Assembly: GCA_021414045.1 (NCBI GenBank)
Contig: JAIOPF010000070.1
Coordinates: 1 to 23,427, forward strand
Direction: 5' to 3'
Length of the DNA: 23,427 bases
DNA from: Deltaproteobacteria bacterium
Lineage (GTDB): Bacteria > UBA10199 > DSSB01
Shown here: positions 13,921 to 21,580 of the stretch, piece by piece
How the letters are laid out: each line of letters starts with the position of its first letter
Numbering within the stretch: position 1 is the first letter of the stretch
Program-made: the position numbers and the translations under genes
Notes under the pieces: generated by a model
Told to the model about the DNA's origin: nothing
The model's database searches: none
The model's input: the letters and a program-made list of their open reading frames with translations, nothing else

Positions 13921-14688
13921 TCATTGAACGGTATACCCGCCATCGATGACCACCTCGGCTCCCGTCATGAACTTGGATTCGTCGGAGGCGAGAAAGAGCA
14001 CCGCATAGGCGATGTCGTCCGGTTCGCCGATATGCCCCAGGGGATGTAGGCCATCGAGTTTTTTTCGGCCTGTTTCGACGTCTCCTTGCGATTTCAGCAA
14101 ATTCTCGACCAGAGGAGTCCAGATATATCCGGGGTGTATCGAATTGACCCGAATCTTGTCCTTCGCATAAAGCAATGCGTCGGTTTTGGTCATCAGTCGC
14201 ACCGCTCCCTTCGAGGCATGGTAGGGTGGCACATCGGGCGCGCTGATGAGTCCGTAAATCGAAGAGAGGTTGATGATGCTACCGGCGCCCGATTGCTTTA
14301 AATACGGGATGACATGCTTGGTGCAGAAAAAAACGCCTTTGACGTTGATGTTCATCACCTGATCCCATTCTTCCTCGCTGATTTCATGGGTGGGTTTATT
14401 GGCGCCGGCGATGCCCGCGTTATTGACTAGGACGTCGATTTTTCCGAAGGTCTTGGCAATCTCTGAAAAAACCGAGGCAACTTCTTTTTCCTTCGCGACG
14501 TCCATGTGCCAGTATTTCGCCGTGCCTCCCGACTGGAGGATGATTCGCTCCAGCTCTTGTCCTTCCTCGTCGATCATGTCGGTGATGGCGACCTTGGCCC
14601 CTTCTTTAGTGAGTAGGATGGCGCTGGCCCTGCCGATGCCTCGGGACCCTCCCGTAATGATTGCGGTTTTCTTTTCTAGACGATGCAT
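13921..14688 (-). CDS. SDR family NAD(P)-dependent oxidoreductase
   Basis: The 255-aa protein has all the hallmarks of classical short-chain dehydrogenases: cofactor motif TGGSRGIG near the N-terminus, an acidic residue after beta-2 (ITDMIDEEG) suggesting NAD preference, DVLVNNAGIAG, the catalytic Ser in INLSSIYG, and YHASK. The C-terminal FMTGAEVVIDGGYT is standard. It resembles glucose 1-dehydrogenase/3-oxoacyl-ACP reductase (FabG)-like enzymes and cyclic-alcohol dehydrogenases; the substrate cannot be named. ATG 14688 is chosen because AAGGAGG (complement of 14693-14699) lies just before it; the in-frame TTG at 14703 would be upstream of that site. Confidence 0.92.
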   Translation of the reverse strand: MHRLEKKTAIITGGSRGIGRASAILLTKEGAKVAITDMIDEEGQELERIILQSGGTAKYWHMDVAKEKEVASVFSEIAKTFGKIDVLVNNAGIAGANKPTHEISEEEWDQVMNINVKGVFFCTKHVIPYLKQSGAGSIINLSSIYGLISAPDVPPYHASKGAVRLMTKTDALLYAKDKIRVNSIHPGYIWTPLVENLLKSQGDVETGRKKLDGLHPLGHIGEPDDIAYAVLFLASDESKFMTGAEVVIDGGYTVQ

Positions 14689-14749
14689 ATTGCCTCCTTG
14701 CAACCCGTATTACATGTGGTTGGAGGCCCTTTTGTCCATGATTCAAATC

Positions 14750-14787
14750 AAAAAAAGACGACAGGGAGCGCGGGCTTCCCTGTCGTC
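14750..14787 (-). terminator. intrinsic terminator of the 14819 lipoprotein gene
   Basis: Perfect 11-bp arms GACGACAGGGA (14757-14767) and TCCCTGTCGTC (14777-14787) with a 9-base loop. In the minus-strand transcript they are followed by seven Us (14756-14750). It lies 32 bases after the lipoprotein stop and separates that gene from the SDR gene. Confidence 0.92.
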
Positions 14788-14818
14788 GAATCGATTCTTT
14801 GATTTTGTTGGATGGGAT

Positions 14819-15094
14819 TTAGAAGAGGCTGCAGTCCCCATTGTCGCAGGCGAAGGTCCCGCCGTCACCGGTATTCACGGACACGAAACCGTCGTCGGTG
14901 CGAGTGATGCTTCCGCCGTCATCGAAAAACTCGACCGAACCGCCGTCTTTACGGGAAGCGCTGTTTTGTGCCTCGATGACGTTTTGGTCATTCTCTTCGT
15001 CTCCGGAATTTTGACCGGACCCACAGGCGACCATCCCCAAAGACAAGGTTAACATCAAAGCCAAGCTGATTTTTTTCATCCACCCAGTGTTCAT
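14819..15094 (-). CDS. small acidic lipoprotein
   Basis: The 91-aa product starts at an ATG five bases after AAGGAGG. A lipoprotein signal (MKKISLALMLTLSLGMVAC from residue 6) gives lipidated Cys24. The mature part is short, acidic and Gly/Asp-rich, with repeated DDGG/DGG/GDGG units (for example GGSVEFFDDGGSITRTDDG) and a final CDNGDCSLF that could form a disulfide. No family is recognised. The acidic turns might bind cations. It has its own sigma-54-type promoter upstream and a strong terminator downstream, so it is an independently controlled single gene. That much control over so small a gene suggests a specific condition or high-level expression. Confidence 0.7.
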   Translation of the reverse strand: MNTGWMKKISLALMLTLSLGMVACGSGQNSGDEENDQNVIEAQNSASRKDGGSVEFFDDGGSITRTDDGFVSVNTGDGGTFACDNGDCSLF

Positions 15095-15193
15095 CGAATC
15101 CTCCTTATGAATTGCTCTGAACCCTATTGTTGATCTTTCCCCAGGCTCCCCGATCCTTCGATCGTTTTTCCCGGCGACGATGGTCTAAGGCAA

Positions 15194-15209
15194 AGCAAGC
15201 TAGGTGCCA
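15194..15209 (-). promoter_or_regulatory. sigma-54 (RpoN) promoter of the small lipoprotein
   Basis: Read on the minus strand the bases are TGGCACCTAGCTTGCT. They fit TGGCAC-R-N4-TTGC-W except for C in place of R, with correct GG/GC spacing. Predicted start near 15183, giving a leader of about 88 bases before the ATG at 15094. Confidence 0.65.
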
Positions 15210-15246
15210 CAGGCTGGTGGATTTCATTATTTTTGAAATTTGAATT

Positions 15247-15259
15247 TAATTATTTGATA
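15247..15259 (-). promoter_or_regulatory. candidate IHF site
   Basis: On the minus strand, TATCAAATAATTA is an exact match to WATCAA-N4-TTR, centred about 70 bases upstream of the predicted sigma-54 start, where IHF normally bends such promoters. In AT-rich DNA a chance match is possible. Confidence 0.4.
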
Positions 15260-15298
15260 TTACTTGATTTTTTCACGAGAGGTGTTGGGAGTTTGGTG

Positions 15299-15311
15299 TG
15301 GCGATCAGCCA
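15299..15311. promoter_or_regulatory. TGGC-GATCA-GCCA inverted repeat, candidate enhancer site
   Basis: Perfect 4-bp arms around GATCA, with outer TTGG/CCAA bases nearby, centred about 122 bases upstream of the predicted sigma-54 start. That is the usual place for an activator (bEBP) site. Short, so only tentative. Confidence 0.3.
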
Positions 15312-15405
15312 AGTAATATATTTTTATTAGAAATAGATGTTTTTATTAATAATTAAAATTATTAAATTAAACCTTTTCGACTGATTTTAATAAATCAAAA
15401 ATGCC

Positions 15406-17145
15406 TTACGGCAGCGAGATATAAGTATGAATTCCGCGATTCACATCGATGATCTGCGGCTGTCGCACAGGTTGGTACTTCAGGCTGAGGATATCGTCTT
15501 GGGGATGGTATTCCGCCATCTCCAGGCCAAGCAGATTCGCGACGGTGTGAAAGACATTTTCGGTGCTGAAGGCGATGCTGCGATGTCGGGCATGGGCTCT
15601 TTTCCAACGCCGCGGGCAATCTCCATGGCACCAGAGGAAATATGGGATGTCGAATTCGCTGCGGGTGGGTTCGGGGAAACCGTGCCCGCAAGTTCCGTTG
15701 CCGTTTTCGAAAAGGCGCTCTCCATGGTCGCTCACGAACAGCAGGGCGCTGCCGGGCTGCTTTTCCAATTCCTTTAAAATTCCGTCCAGGATTTCGTCGG
15801 TGTAGCGGACGCTGTTGTCGTATTGCGAGAGCGTCGTGGCCTGTTCTTCCAGCGGAGCAGGCCCCGGCGTTTCGCCGGCGTAATCCTTGGCGTGAAAATA
15901 ATTTTTATCCTCGGGGTAACGGTTTTGATAACTCTGATGGGAACCCAGGATGTGGATGACGATGAATTTATGGGGATCGGGATCGCTAAGGGCCACCTGC
16001 AAGGGATGAAGCAATGCTTCATCGTAGACCGTGCCGTAAAATTCGGTGTTGGTGAAAACCGTTGTTTCGGCGTCATTGGCGATCAATGAGATGAGCGAGT
16101 CGAAATTTCCCACGCGACCCTGATTCGACAGCCAATAGGTGTGATATCCGGCCTTGTTCGCGGCGCTGAGAATTGACGGTTCCGTCAGGAATAGGTCGGG
16201 CGCTTGGACGGTGGCGGGAGTCAGTAGCTTGGTCAAGCTGGGGACGGTTTGATTGGAAGGCGAAATAGCGGCGTCGAAGGCCAGCAATTGCTTGCGTCGA
16301 GCATCCAACAGCGGAGTGGTGATACGAGGATAACCATAAAGGCTCATGTGGTCGCGCCGCAGCGATTCGCCCAAAACCAGCACCACGGTGCGTGGCTTGG
16401 AAGGATCGACTAGGGAAGCCCCATAGTCGTGAGAGGCTCGGACATGCTGGGCTTCCTCCAGCCATTGCCGGTAGGCCACCCAATTGCCGATGTCGTGCAG
16501 GATGCGAATGCTGGGCAATTGGCGATTGAGCTCGGCGGCCCGGGACCAAATGGGGCGCTTGTTAAAGCGTTCGAGATTATAGGTGGCTACCGCGGGGTAT
16601 TGATAGGCCAACAAGACGAGTCCTGTCACTATGGACCAACCGAGTAGATGGGACGGCGCGCAGGGGCGTCCGCGGCGAAGGCGTGGCGCCGCCACGAGTA
16701 ACGCGACGAGATACAGGACCACGTAAATCCCGACCGAGAGCATCATAGCCTTGGTCCAATGGAAGGTGAGATATTCGGTGGCTTCGTGCAGGTCGGTGCC
16801 CAGGAGAGCATCGACGGCGCCGACTGAAATGGGCGCGTCATAGAGGGCCACATGGATCAGGGCGAGCATTCCAAGAAACGACAGGAACAGCATGACCAGC
16901 GCGAAGAAAAATTTTTGAAATCGCCCAAGATATTGCGTCAGGCAGGCCAGCCCCAGGGAGAGCAGGGCCACGATCAGCAAGGTGTTGATGATGTAGCTAG
17001 TGCGGCTGTCGTATAAATAATAGACCCCGGAATAGTCCTTCCAGAGCTCCGCGAAAAAGGGCGGCAAAAGCACCAAGGCATAGCATAGGAACAGCAATCC
17101 GAGCTCGCGGGCCTTGGGCCATTTGAAGGAGAATTTTAAGGACAT
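15406..17145 (-). CDS. EptA/CptA-like phosphoethanolamine transferase (sulfatase fold)
   Basis: The 579-aa protein has about five membrane helices in residues 15-185, then a periplasmic alkaline-phosphatase-fold domain. Active-site residues line up with the EptA family: Glu260 in LVLGESLRRDH, the nucleophile Thr300 in SNQTVPS, His398 and His403 in IHILGSHQSY, Asp473-His474 in SDHGERL, and His488 in CGHGFP. The LGSH-x-x-Y-x-x-RYP block is especially characteristic. Members move phosphoethanolamine from phosphatidylethanolamine to lipid A, core sugars or other periplasmic acceptors, lowering negative charge and often giving cationic-peptide resistance. The acceptor here is unknown. The start ATG lacks a good ribosome site, but an in-frame stop 12 codons upstream with no other start supports it. 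A short candidate ORF lies 33 bases upstream. Confidence 0.88.
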   Translation of the reverse strand: MSLKFSFKWPKARELGLLFLCYALVLLPPFFAELWKDYSGVYYLYDSRTSYIINTLLIVALLSLGLACLTQYLGRFQKFFFALVMLFLSFLGMLALIHVALYDAPISVGAVDALLGTDLHEATEYLTFHWTKAMMLSVGIYVVLYLVALLVAAPRLRRGRPCAPSHLLGWSIVTGLVLLAYQYPAVATYNLERFNKRPIWSRAAELNRQLPSIRILHDIGNWVAYRQWLEEAQHVRASHDYGASLVDPSKPRTVVLVLGESLRRDHMSLYGYPRITTPLLDARRKQLLAFDAAISPSNQTVPSLTKLLTPATVQAPDLFLTEPSILSAANKAGYHTYWLSNQGRVGNFDSLISLIANDAETTVFTNTEFYGTVYDEALLHPLQVALSDPDPHKFIVIHILGSHQSYQNRYPEDKNYFHAKDYAGETPGPAPLEEQATTLSQYDNSVRYTDEILDGILKELEKQPGSALLFVSDHGERLFENGNGTCGHGFPEPTRSEFDIPYFLWCHGDCPRRWKRAHARHRSIAFSTENVFHTVANLLGLEMAEYHPQDDILSLKYQPVRQPQIIDVNRGIHTYISLP

Positions 17146-17445
17146 CGAGGGGAACCCATTGGGGCCTTTCGATCGCCATCAGTAGTGCAAAATACGGTAG
17201 ATAGTAACCGAAAATGAAGATGGCGATGATTTTCGTTCGGACCTGGGTTCGCAATCGCTCGCCAACCCCGATTTGGGATCGTTCGGTGCATTTTGCGCCA
17301 GCATCGGACGGGCAGCGCCCATCAACATCGCAAAAAGGAGAAGTGGGATTATTCTGGGAGGGACGATGGTGAAATCAGCCTTAGGATATGCGGGGAACAT
17401 AAATGGTTCCTGGCATTTTTTCATCAGCGGAATCATATTATTTTC
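17146..17445. other. 300-bp spacer between divergent transferase and kinase genes
   Basis: This interval should hold promoters for both directions, but I see no convincing -35/-10 pair. On the minus strand it contains a 73-codon ORF with a signal-peptide-like start. On the plus strand the kinase frame is open through it, but the encoded residues look non-native. Confidence 0.4.
17179..17400 (-). CDS. possible small secreted peptide (73 aa)
   Basis: From an ATG six bases after AGGAA the frame gives a 16-residue N-region, a hydrophobic core (IIPLLLFAMLMGAA) and a likely cleavage after MLA, then a hydrophilic Ser/Lys-rich tail of about 35 aa. It ends 33 bases before the transferase ATG and reads in the same direction, so it could be a leader gene. 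No family is recognised and the codon pattern gives no firm support. It could be chance. Confidence 0.25.
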   Translation of the reverse strand: MFPAYPKADFTIVPPRIIPLLLFAMLMGAARPMLAQNAPNDPKSGLASDCEPRSERKSSPSSFSVTIYRILHY

Positions 17446-20433
17446 ATGGCGCGCAAAAGCCCTGCCAAGAAGAAATCGACGCCCCCCTTGATCGCGGGTC
17501 GGTACCAAAGGGTGCGTTCCTTGGGCCGAGGCGGCGGAGGCGCGGTCTATTTGGTCCAGGATACCCTGGAAGGGGGCAGAATCTTGGCCCTCAAGATGGT
17601 GGAGAAGGCCAAGGGGGTGGATTTGGCCCTCGCGGATCTCAAGAACGAATTCGCCACCTTAAGCCTCTTGCAGCATCCAAATCTCGCCTCGGTGCGGGAC
17701 TTCGGAGTCACCGAAAAAGAAATGTTTTTCACTTCGGAATGGGTGGACGGCAAGGATTTCCTCGATGCGACTCTCCACGCCGACCTGAATTCGACTTTCC
17801 AGTTGGTCGTGCAGGCGCTGCGCGCCCTGGATTATCTTCACCAGCGCGGCGTCTTGCATCTTGACTTGAAACCCGCCAATCTCTTGGTGACGGATCCGGA
17901 CCGGACGGGCGAGCTCTCGGTCAAGCTGATCGATTTCGGCATCGCCCGATGGAAGAAGCACGGGCGCTCCCAAAATGCCGAAGTCAGCGGTTCGCCTCCT
18001 TATGCCGCTCCCGAAATTTTGATGGAACAGGAACCGAGCCCAGCTTCCGATATCTACTCTCTAGGAATGCTCCTGCACCAGATCTTCGCGCGGCGTTTTC
18101 CTTTTTCGACGCAAAATCCCATGGAGATATTGATGCGGCAGACCTTCGAGGATCCTCTGCCCATCGAAAAGCTCGATCCCGCGCTTCCGCCGGAGTTCGC
18201 GGAGCTGCTGCGTCGCATGGTGGCAAGGGGACCGTCGGCCCGCCTCCCTAGCGCGCGGGCGGTGCTCGACGAGATCAATCGTTGCCTGGGAGAGAGCTTC
18301 AGCCTGCGCAGCCCCCGGGCTCCCGCGCGGATTCTGGAAGAATCGGATTTCTTGTTCCATCCGGAATGGCTTGTGGATTTATCCGCGCGTGTTTCCCGGA
18401 AGGAGCGCGTCGAACTTGCTGGCCCCGAAGGGGCCGGCAAGACGCACTTGCTCGAACGACTCAAGGCCCAGCTTCAACTGAAGGGGATCTCGCCGCTGCA
18501 TTTTCGCGACCGTGACGCTTGGCGGGAATTTCTCCCGCAGCTCGATCCTTCAGACTGTCGCCCACTGTTCTTGGATTGGAACGAGGCCCCGAAGGAAGCG
18601 GACCTCGGAAATTTTTCCGGCGCCGTGCTCTGGACGAGTCGAGGCGCAACTTCGGGAATGTCAAATGGCAAAACCGTAATTCTCCCGCCCTTGAATGAAA
18701 AGGAGGTCGGCGAATTCCTGGCGGCGGAGATCCGCGTTGCCCCCGAGGGAACCGCCGGAATCCCGCCGCAAGCCCTGACTCCCATTGATCCAGGACGACT
18801 GGAAACGATTCTGCAGGCCCTGCGAGAGGAGGGGGCGTTGGCTTGGGGAAGCGGTGGATGGAACTGGCAGGGGGAGTCCGTAACGGATGTCTCGGCGCTT
18901 TTGGAACGCAAGGCGCGCCGAGATGCGGAAAAAAAAGCGCGGGTTCGGGAATTTTTAGTGGGATCCGGACTTTCCCTTCCCGGCCAGGTACTGGAAGGGA
19001 TGCTGGGCTTCGAGGCCGGCGCCCTTCGCGAATCGCTGCTCGCATGGACGGACGAAGGTTGGTTGCGCCGAGAATCTCGAAATGGGGTGAATTATTTTTC
19101 CGTCGGGGCCTCGAGCGAAGAACAGGCCGGAGAAGTCGGAGCGGCGCCCGAAGCGGTGGTTCGGCAATTGAACTCGCTTTATGACGAGGGGAAATTCTCG
19201 GCGGGGATCGCTTGGGTCGACCAACATTTGCGGGAGGCGGGCGGTTCGCCTTTGCCATCGGCCATCGTCCTGGCCGGAGCCAGGCACTTGGTTTCGGAAG
19301 GGCAGGCGGAGCGGGCCTTGCAACTGATATCGGGACTTTCCTTTTCCGATACGGAGAACCAAGGCCTGCTGCTCGAAACCCGCGCCCGAGCCGAAAACCT
19401 GTTGGCTCGTTTCGACGATGCCGAAGCGTCACTCGCGGAGTCGGAAAAAAATTACCGTGCCGCTGGCGATGGTCGCGGTCTCGCCCGAGTTTATAATCTT
19501 CGCGGGGTTCTTTCCCGCGCGGCTCGAAGCTGGGGCGACGCGGAGGAAAATTTTCAAACGGCGGTGAGTGAGGCGACGCGGGCCGGAGACCTCTATTGCG
19601 CCGGGCTCGCGCAAACGAACCTTGCCTTGGTTTACCAAGATCAAGGCAAGGTCGAGGAAGCCTACGCGGGGTACCACGAGGCCTGGAATTTCGCCCGGCA
19701 ACGACCGCATCCTTTTTTGCTGCAGTCGCTCTACCAAAAATGGATCAATTTACTGCATCACGGAGGAAAGTCCGCCGAGGCCGAAGTCGCCTGCTACGAA
19801 TGGATGAAATTGACCATCCTGCACCGCTACCGCGACCAACAAGCCATCGCCCTGAATTACCTCTCTCTGATCGCGGGTCGGAAAGGACACCTTGAGCTGA
19901 AGCAAGCTTATCTCGATCAGGCCATTGGCTTGTTGGACGGGGCGAAGCAGCCGCGCTTTCGCGCCCAGCTATTGGTGAACCGTGGGTATCTGCATTGGAG
20001 CCGAGACAAATTCCTTCCGGCGCAACTGGATGCGGAAGCCGCCTTGAACATGGGAAGACTTTGGCCGGAGGATCGCCTCTTGGCCTGGGTCTACATGCTT
20101 TTGGGAAAAGTATACCGGGATAGGCCCAAGCCGGATTGGGAGAAGAGCGCGGAGTTTTTTGAAAAGGCCCATGCCAACATTCAAAAAAACCAGAATCTGG
20201 AATCCCTCTGGGAGGTGGAATTCAACCAAGGCCTGCTTGCCAAGGTCCGAGGAGATCGGGATGGGGCTGAAAAGCACTTGCTGGCGGCGAAAAGGGCTTT
20301 GGAGGATTTCACCGCAAAATTGCCCGAGGAATTGCGGGCCAGCTATTTGCGGGACCGAAAACTCGAATCGGTGGTCCAGGAAATCGAATCTTTGGCAACT
20401 TACCCCTGGGGTACCGCCGATAATAAGGACTAG
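17446..20433 (+). CDS. Ser/Thr protein kinase with P-loop and TPR domains
   Basis: The 995-aa protein starts at ATG 17446, giving a basic N-terminus (MARKSPAKKK) directly before the kinase domain. The frame is open back to 17293, but that extension looks artificial. Kinase motifs: Gly-rich loop LGRGGGGAVYLVQD (residues 26-39), Lys50 in ALKM, catalytic loop HLDLKPANLLV (Asp140), DFG at 163-165, APE at 188-190, DIYSLGMLL. All key residues are present, so it should be active. Residues 326-333 (GPEGAGKT) form a Walker A motif; a clear Walker B is missing (LFLDWNEA is the nearest). Residues ~600-970 are TPR-like helical pairs. This layout resembles myxobacterial-type signalling kinases with an ATPase/STAND-like middle. 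There is no membrane helix, so it is cytoplasmic. A lipoprotein gene follows 73 bases later. Confidence 0.9.
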   Translation: MARKSPAKKKSTPPLIAGRYQRVRSLGRGGGGAVYLVQDTLEGGRILALKMVEKAKGVDLALADLKNEFATLSLLQHPNLASVRDFGVTEKEMFFTSEWVDGKDFLDATLHADLNSTFQLVVQALRALDYLHQRGVLHLDLKPANLLVTDPDRTGELSVKLIDFGIARWKKHGRSQNAEVSGSPPYAAPEILMEQEPSPASDIYSLGMLLHQIFARRFPFSTQNPMEILMRQTFEDPLPIEKLDPALPPEFAELLRRMVARGPSARLPSARAVLDEINRCLGESFSLRSPRAPARILEESDFLFHPEWLVDLSARVSRKERVELAGPEGAGKTHLLERLKAQLQLKGISPLHFRDRDAWREFLPQLDPSDCRPLFLDWNEAPKEADLGNFSGAVLWTSRGATSGMSNGKTVILPPLNEKEVGEFLAAEIRVAPEGTAGIPPQALTPIDPGRLETILQALREEGALAWGSGGWNWQGESVTDVSALLERKARRDAEKKARVREFLVGSGLSLPGQVLEGMLGFEAGALRESLLAWTDEGWLRRESRNGVNYFSVGASSEEQAGEVGAAPEAVVRQLNSLYDEGKFSAGIAWVDQHLREAGGSPLPSAIVLAGARHLVSEGQAERALQLISGLSFSDTENQGLLLETRARAENLLARFDDAEASLAESEKNYRAAGDGRGLARVYNLRGVLSRAARSWGDAEENFQTAVSEATRAGDLYCAGLAQTNLALVYQDQGKVEEAYAGYHEAWNFARQRPHPFLLQSLYQKWINLLHHGGKSAEAEVACYEWMKLTILHRYRDQQAIALNYLSLIAGRKGHLELKQAYLDQAIGLLDGAKQPRFRAQLLVNRGYLHWSRDKFLPAQLDAEAALNMGRLWPEDRLLAWVYMLLGKVYRDRPKPDWEKSAEFFEKAHANIQKNQNLESLWEVEFNQGLLAKVRGDRDGAEKHLLAAKRALEDFTAKLPEELRASYLRDRKLESVVQEIESLATYPWGTADNKD

Positions 20434-20506
20434 CCTTAACCCCGCAATAAATTTGATAATATTTATGTCGGTTCTTAAGGCCTCATTTCACGGAGGGGGA
20501 AGAACA

Positions 20507-21493
20507 GTGGCCCGGGCACCTCAATACAACTCATTAAAATCACTAGCTAATTTATTCGCTATTTCCGCTTTTACCCTGACCTTGCTGGGCTGTTCCGGCT
20601 TTGGTGGCCTCGCGACGGGATCCAAAGAGGGTGAGGGCGGGGGCAATCAAGGCGGCGCCCTCGATGAATTTAATCAGGGGGGGCGGGTCGCCGGTTTTGA
20701 TAATTCCGGGGATGGACCCGGTGGTCTGACGGGGCCTGGTGGTTTCAACGGTCCTGGAGGAAGCATGACCGGAGGAGGCGCTGTAACGCCTCCGGGAGCC
20801 GGTGGAGCTTCCGGTCCCTTCGACAACGCGACGGGGGGCGGAAACAACGCGGCTGGCGGTGGTTCCAGTGGCGAATGCAGCGGCAGCGTTTGCTCTTCCG
20901 ACACGCCCGTCGGGAGCTTGTTTGGCAAGGTTCAAATTTCGGTGAGCCTCTTCCCCGATCCCGACACTCAGGGCGGAAATTGCAATGACTTGTTCGGTCC
21001 TCCCGTAGAAAGGGAAGTGTGCCGACGTGCCGACGCTTCCCCTCGCTCCGGCGCCTTGGCCATGCCCAAAACGATCGATGGTGGCGAAGGGGAGCCCCTG
21101 TGTTCCACCGTTACCGTCCAACCTCCCATCGATCCGAATTTGATTCCCAAAGTCGAGATGAAAGCCGACCGGCCTTTTTATTCCTACTCCACCACCGTCT
21201 ACGACAAAACTTTCAATGCCCGCTGCGCGGCTTCCGGGAAATGGCTGGTGGAGAGCGAGGTCATTGTCATTCCTTTCAGTCCCTATCCGACCAGCAATAA
21301 CACCTGGACCTTCACCCTCGATGCGCTTTATCCGCAAAACGGAGCTTGGGAAAGCCGAGGCACGAGGACCCTGACCATGCGATGCGGTTGGGACACGACG
21401 ACCGCCGCTAGCGTCAAATGCGCGGAAGAGGTCCCTTCGCCGCTCGGCAACATCCAGGCCGTGCCTATCCAAGGAACGCTGCGGGCGCAGTGA
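20507..21493 (+). CDS. Gly-rich lipoprotein with Cys-containing C-terminal domain
   Basis: I place the start at GTG 20507, seven bases after the long GGAGGGGG site (20492-20499). This gives a clean lipoprotein signal ending TLTLLGC (Cys29). The in-frame ATG at 20465 would add 14 residues before it. After the Cys come about 100 residues of low-complexity Gly/Pro/Asn (GPGG, TGGG, GGNN units), a flexible spacer. Then a domain of about 190 aa holds at least eight cysteines (GECSGSVC, GGNC, REVC, PLC, ARC, MRC, VKC), probably disulfide-bonded. The family is not recognised. It is likely an outer-membrane lipoprotein with an exposed C-terminal domain. It may be co-transcribed with the kinase upstream. 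Confidence 0.75.
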   Translation: MARAPQYNSLKSLANLFAISAFTLTLLGCSGFGGLATGSKEGEGGGNQGGALDEFNQGGRVAGFDNSGDGPGGLTGPGGFNGPGGSMTGGGAVTPPGAGGASGPFDNATGGGNNAAGGGSSGECSGSVCSSDTPVGSLFGKVQISVSLFPDPDTQGGNCNDLFGPPVEREVCRRADASPRSGALAMPKTIDGGEGEPLCSTVTVQPPIDPNLIPKVEMKADRPFYSYSTTVYDKTFNARCAASGKWLVESEVIVIPFSPYPTSNNTWTFTLDALYPQNGAWESRGTRTLTMRCGWDTTTAASVKCAEEVPSPLGNIQAVPIQGTLRAQ

Positions 21494-21528
21494 TCTTTCC
21501 TATTGGAATTCCACAACATTATTTACCC

Positions 21529-21543
21529 CATGCCGATGGCATG
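21529..21543. repeat. CATGCC-GAT-GGCATG palindrome
   Basis: A perfect 6-bp inverted repeat with a 3-base centre in the gap between the lipoprotein and the repeat protein. No T-run follows, so it is not a clear terminator. It may be an operator or RNA hairpin. Confidence 0.3.
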
Positions 21544-21580
21544 ATCGAAGCGGTTGGCTCATTCTGCCCAGGAGCCCATC

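Larger units (their letters stand above)
15095..15405. other. 311-bp AT-rich regulatory spacer
   Basis: There is no ORF of coding character here. The half next to the lipoprotein gene holds the sigma-54 box; the distal half (15226-15405) is strongly AT-rich and holds an IHF-like site and an inverted repeat. It also separates the lipoprotein gene from the end of the EptA-like gene, which reads toward it on the same strand. Confidence 0.6.

Noticed and set aside
16997..17254. 85-aa minus ORF over the start of the EptA-like gene, with a hydrophobic beginning
   Set aside because: It overlaps the true gene in another frame; the codons in the overlap follow the transferase frame.
17293..17445. 51-residue N-terminal extension of the kinase
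   Set aside because: The residues are His/Arg-rich without pattern; ATG 17446 gives a normal start before the kinase domain.
18461..19432. 323-aa Pro/Arg-rich minus-strand ORF inside the kinase gene
   Set aside because: Composition is typical of an antisense shadow in GC-rich DNA, and the kinase frame continues intact through it.
20552..21472. 306-aa minus-strand ORF opposite the Gly-rich lipoprotein
   Set aside because: The plus strand has a ribosome site, lipobox and Cys-containing domain; the minus ORF is low-complexity antisense.
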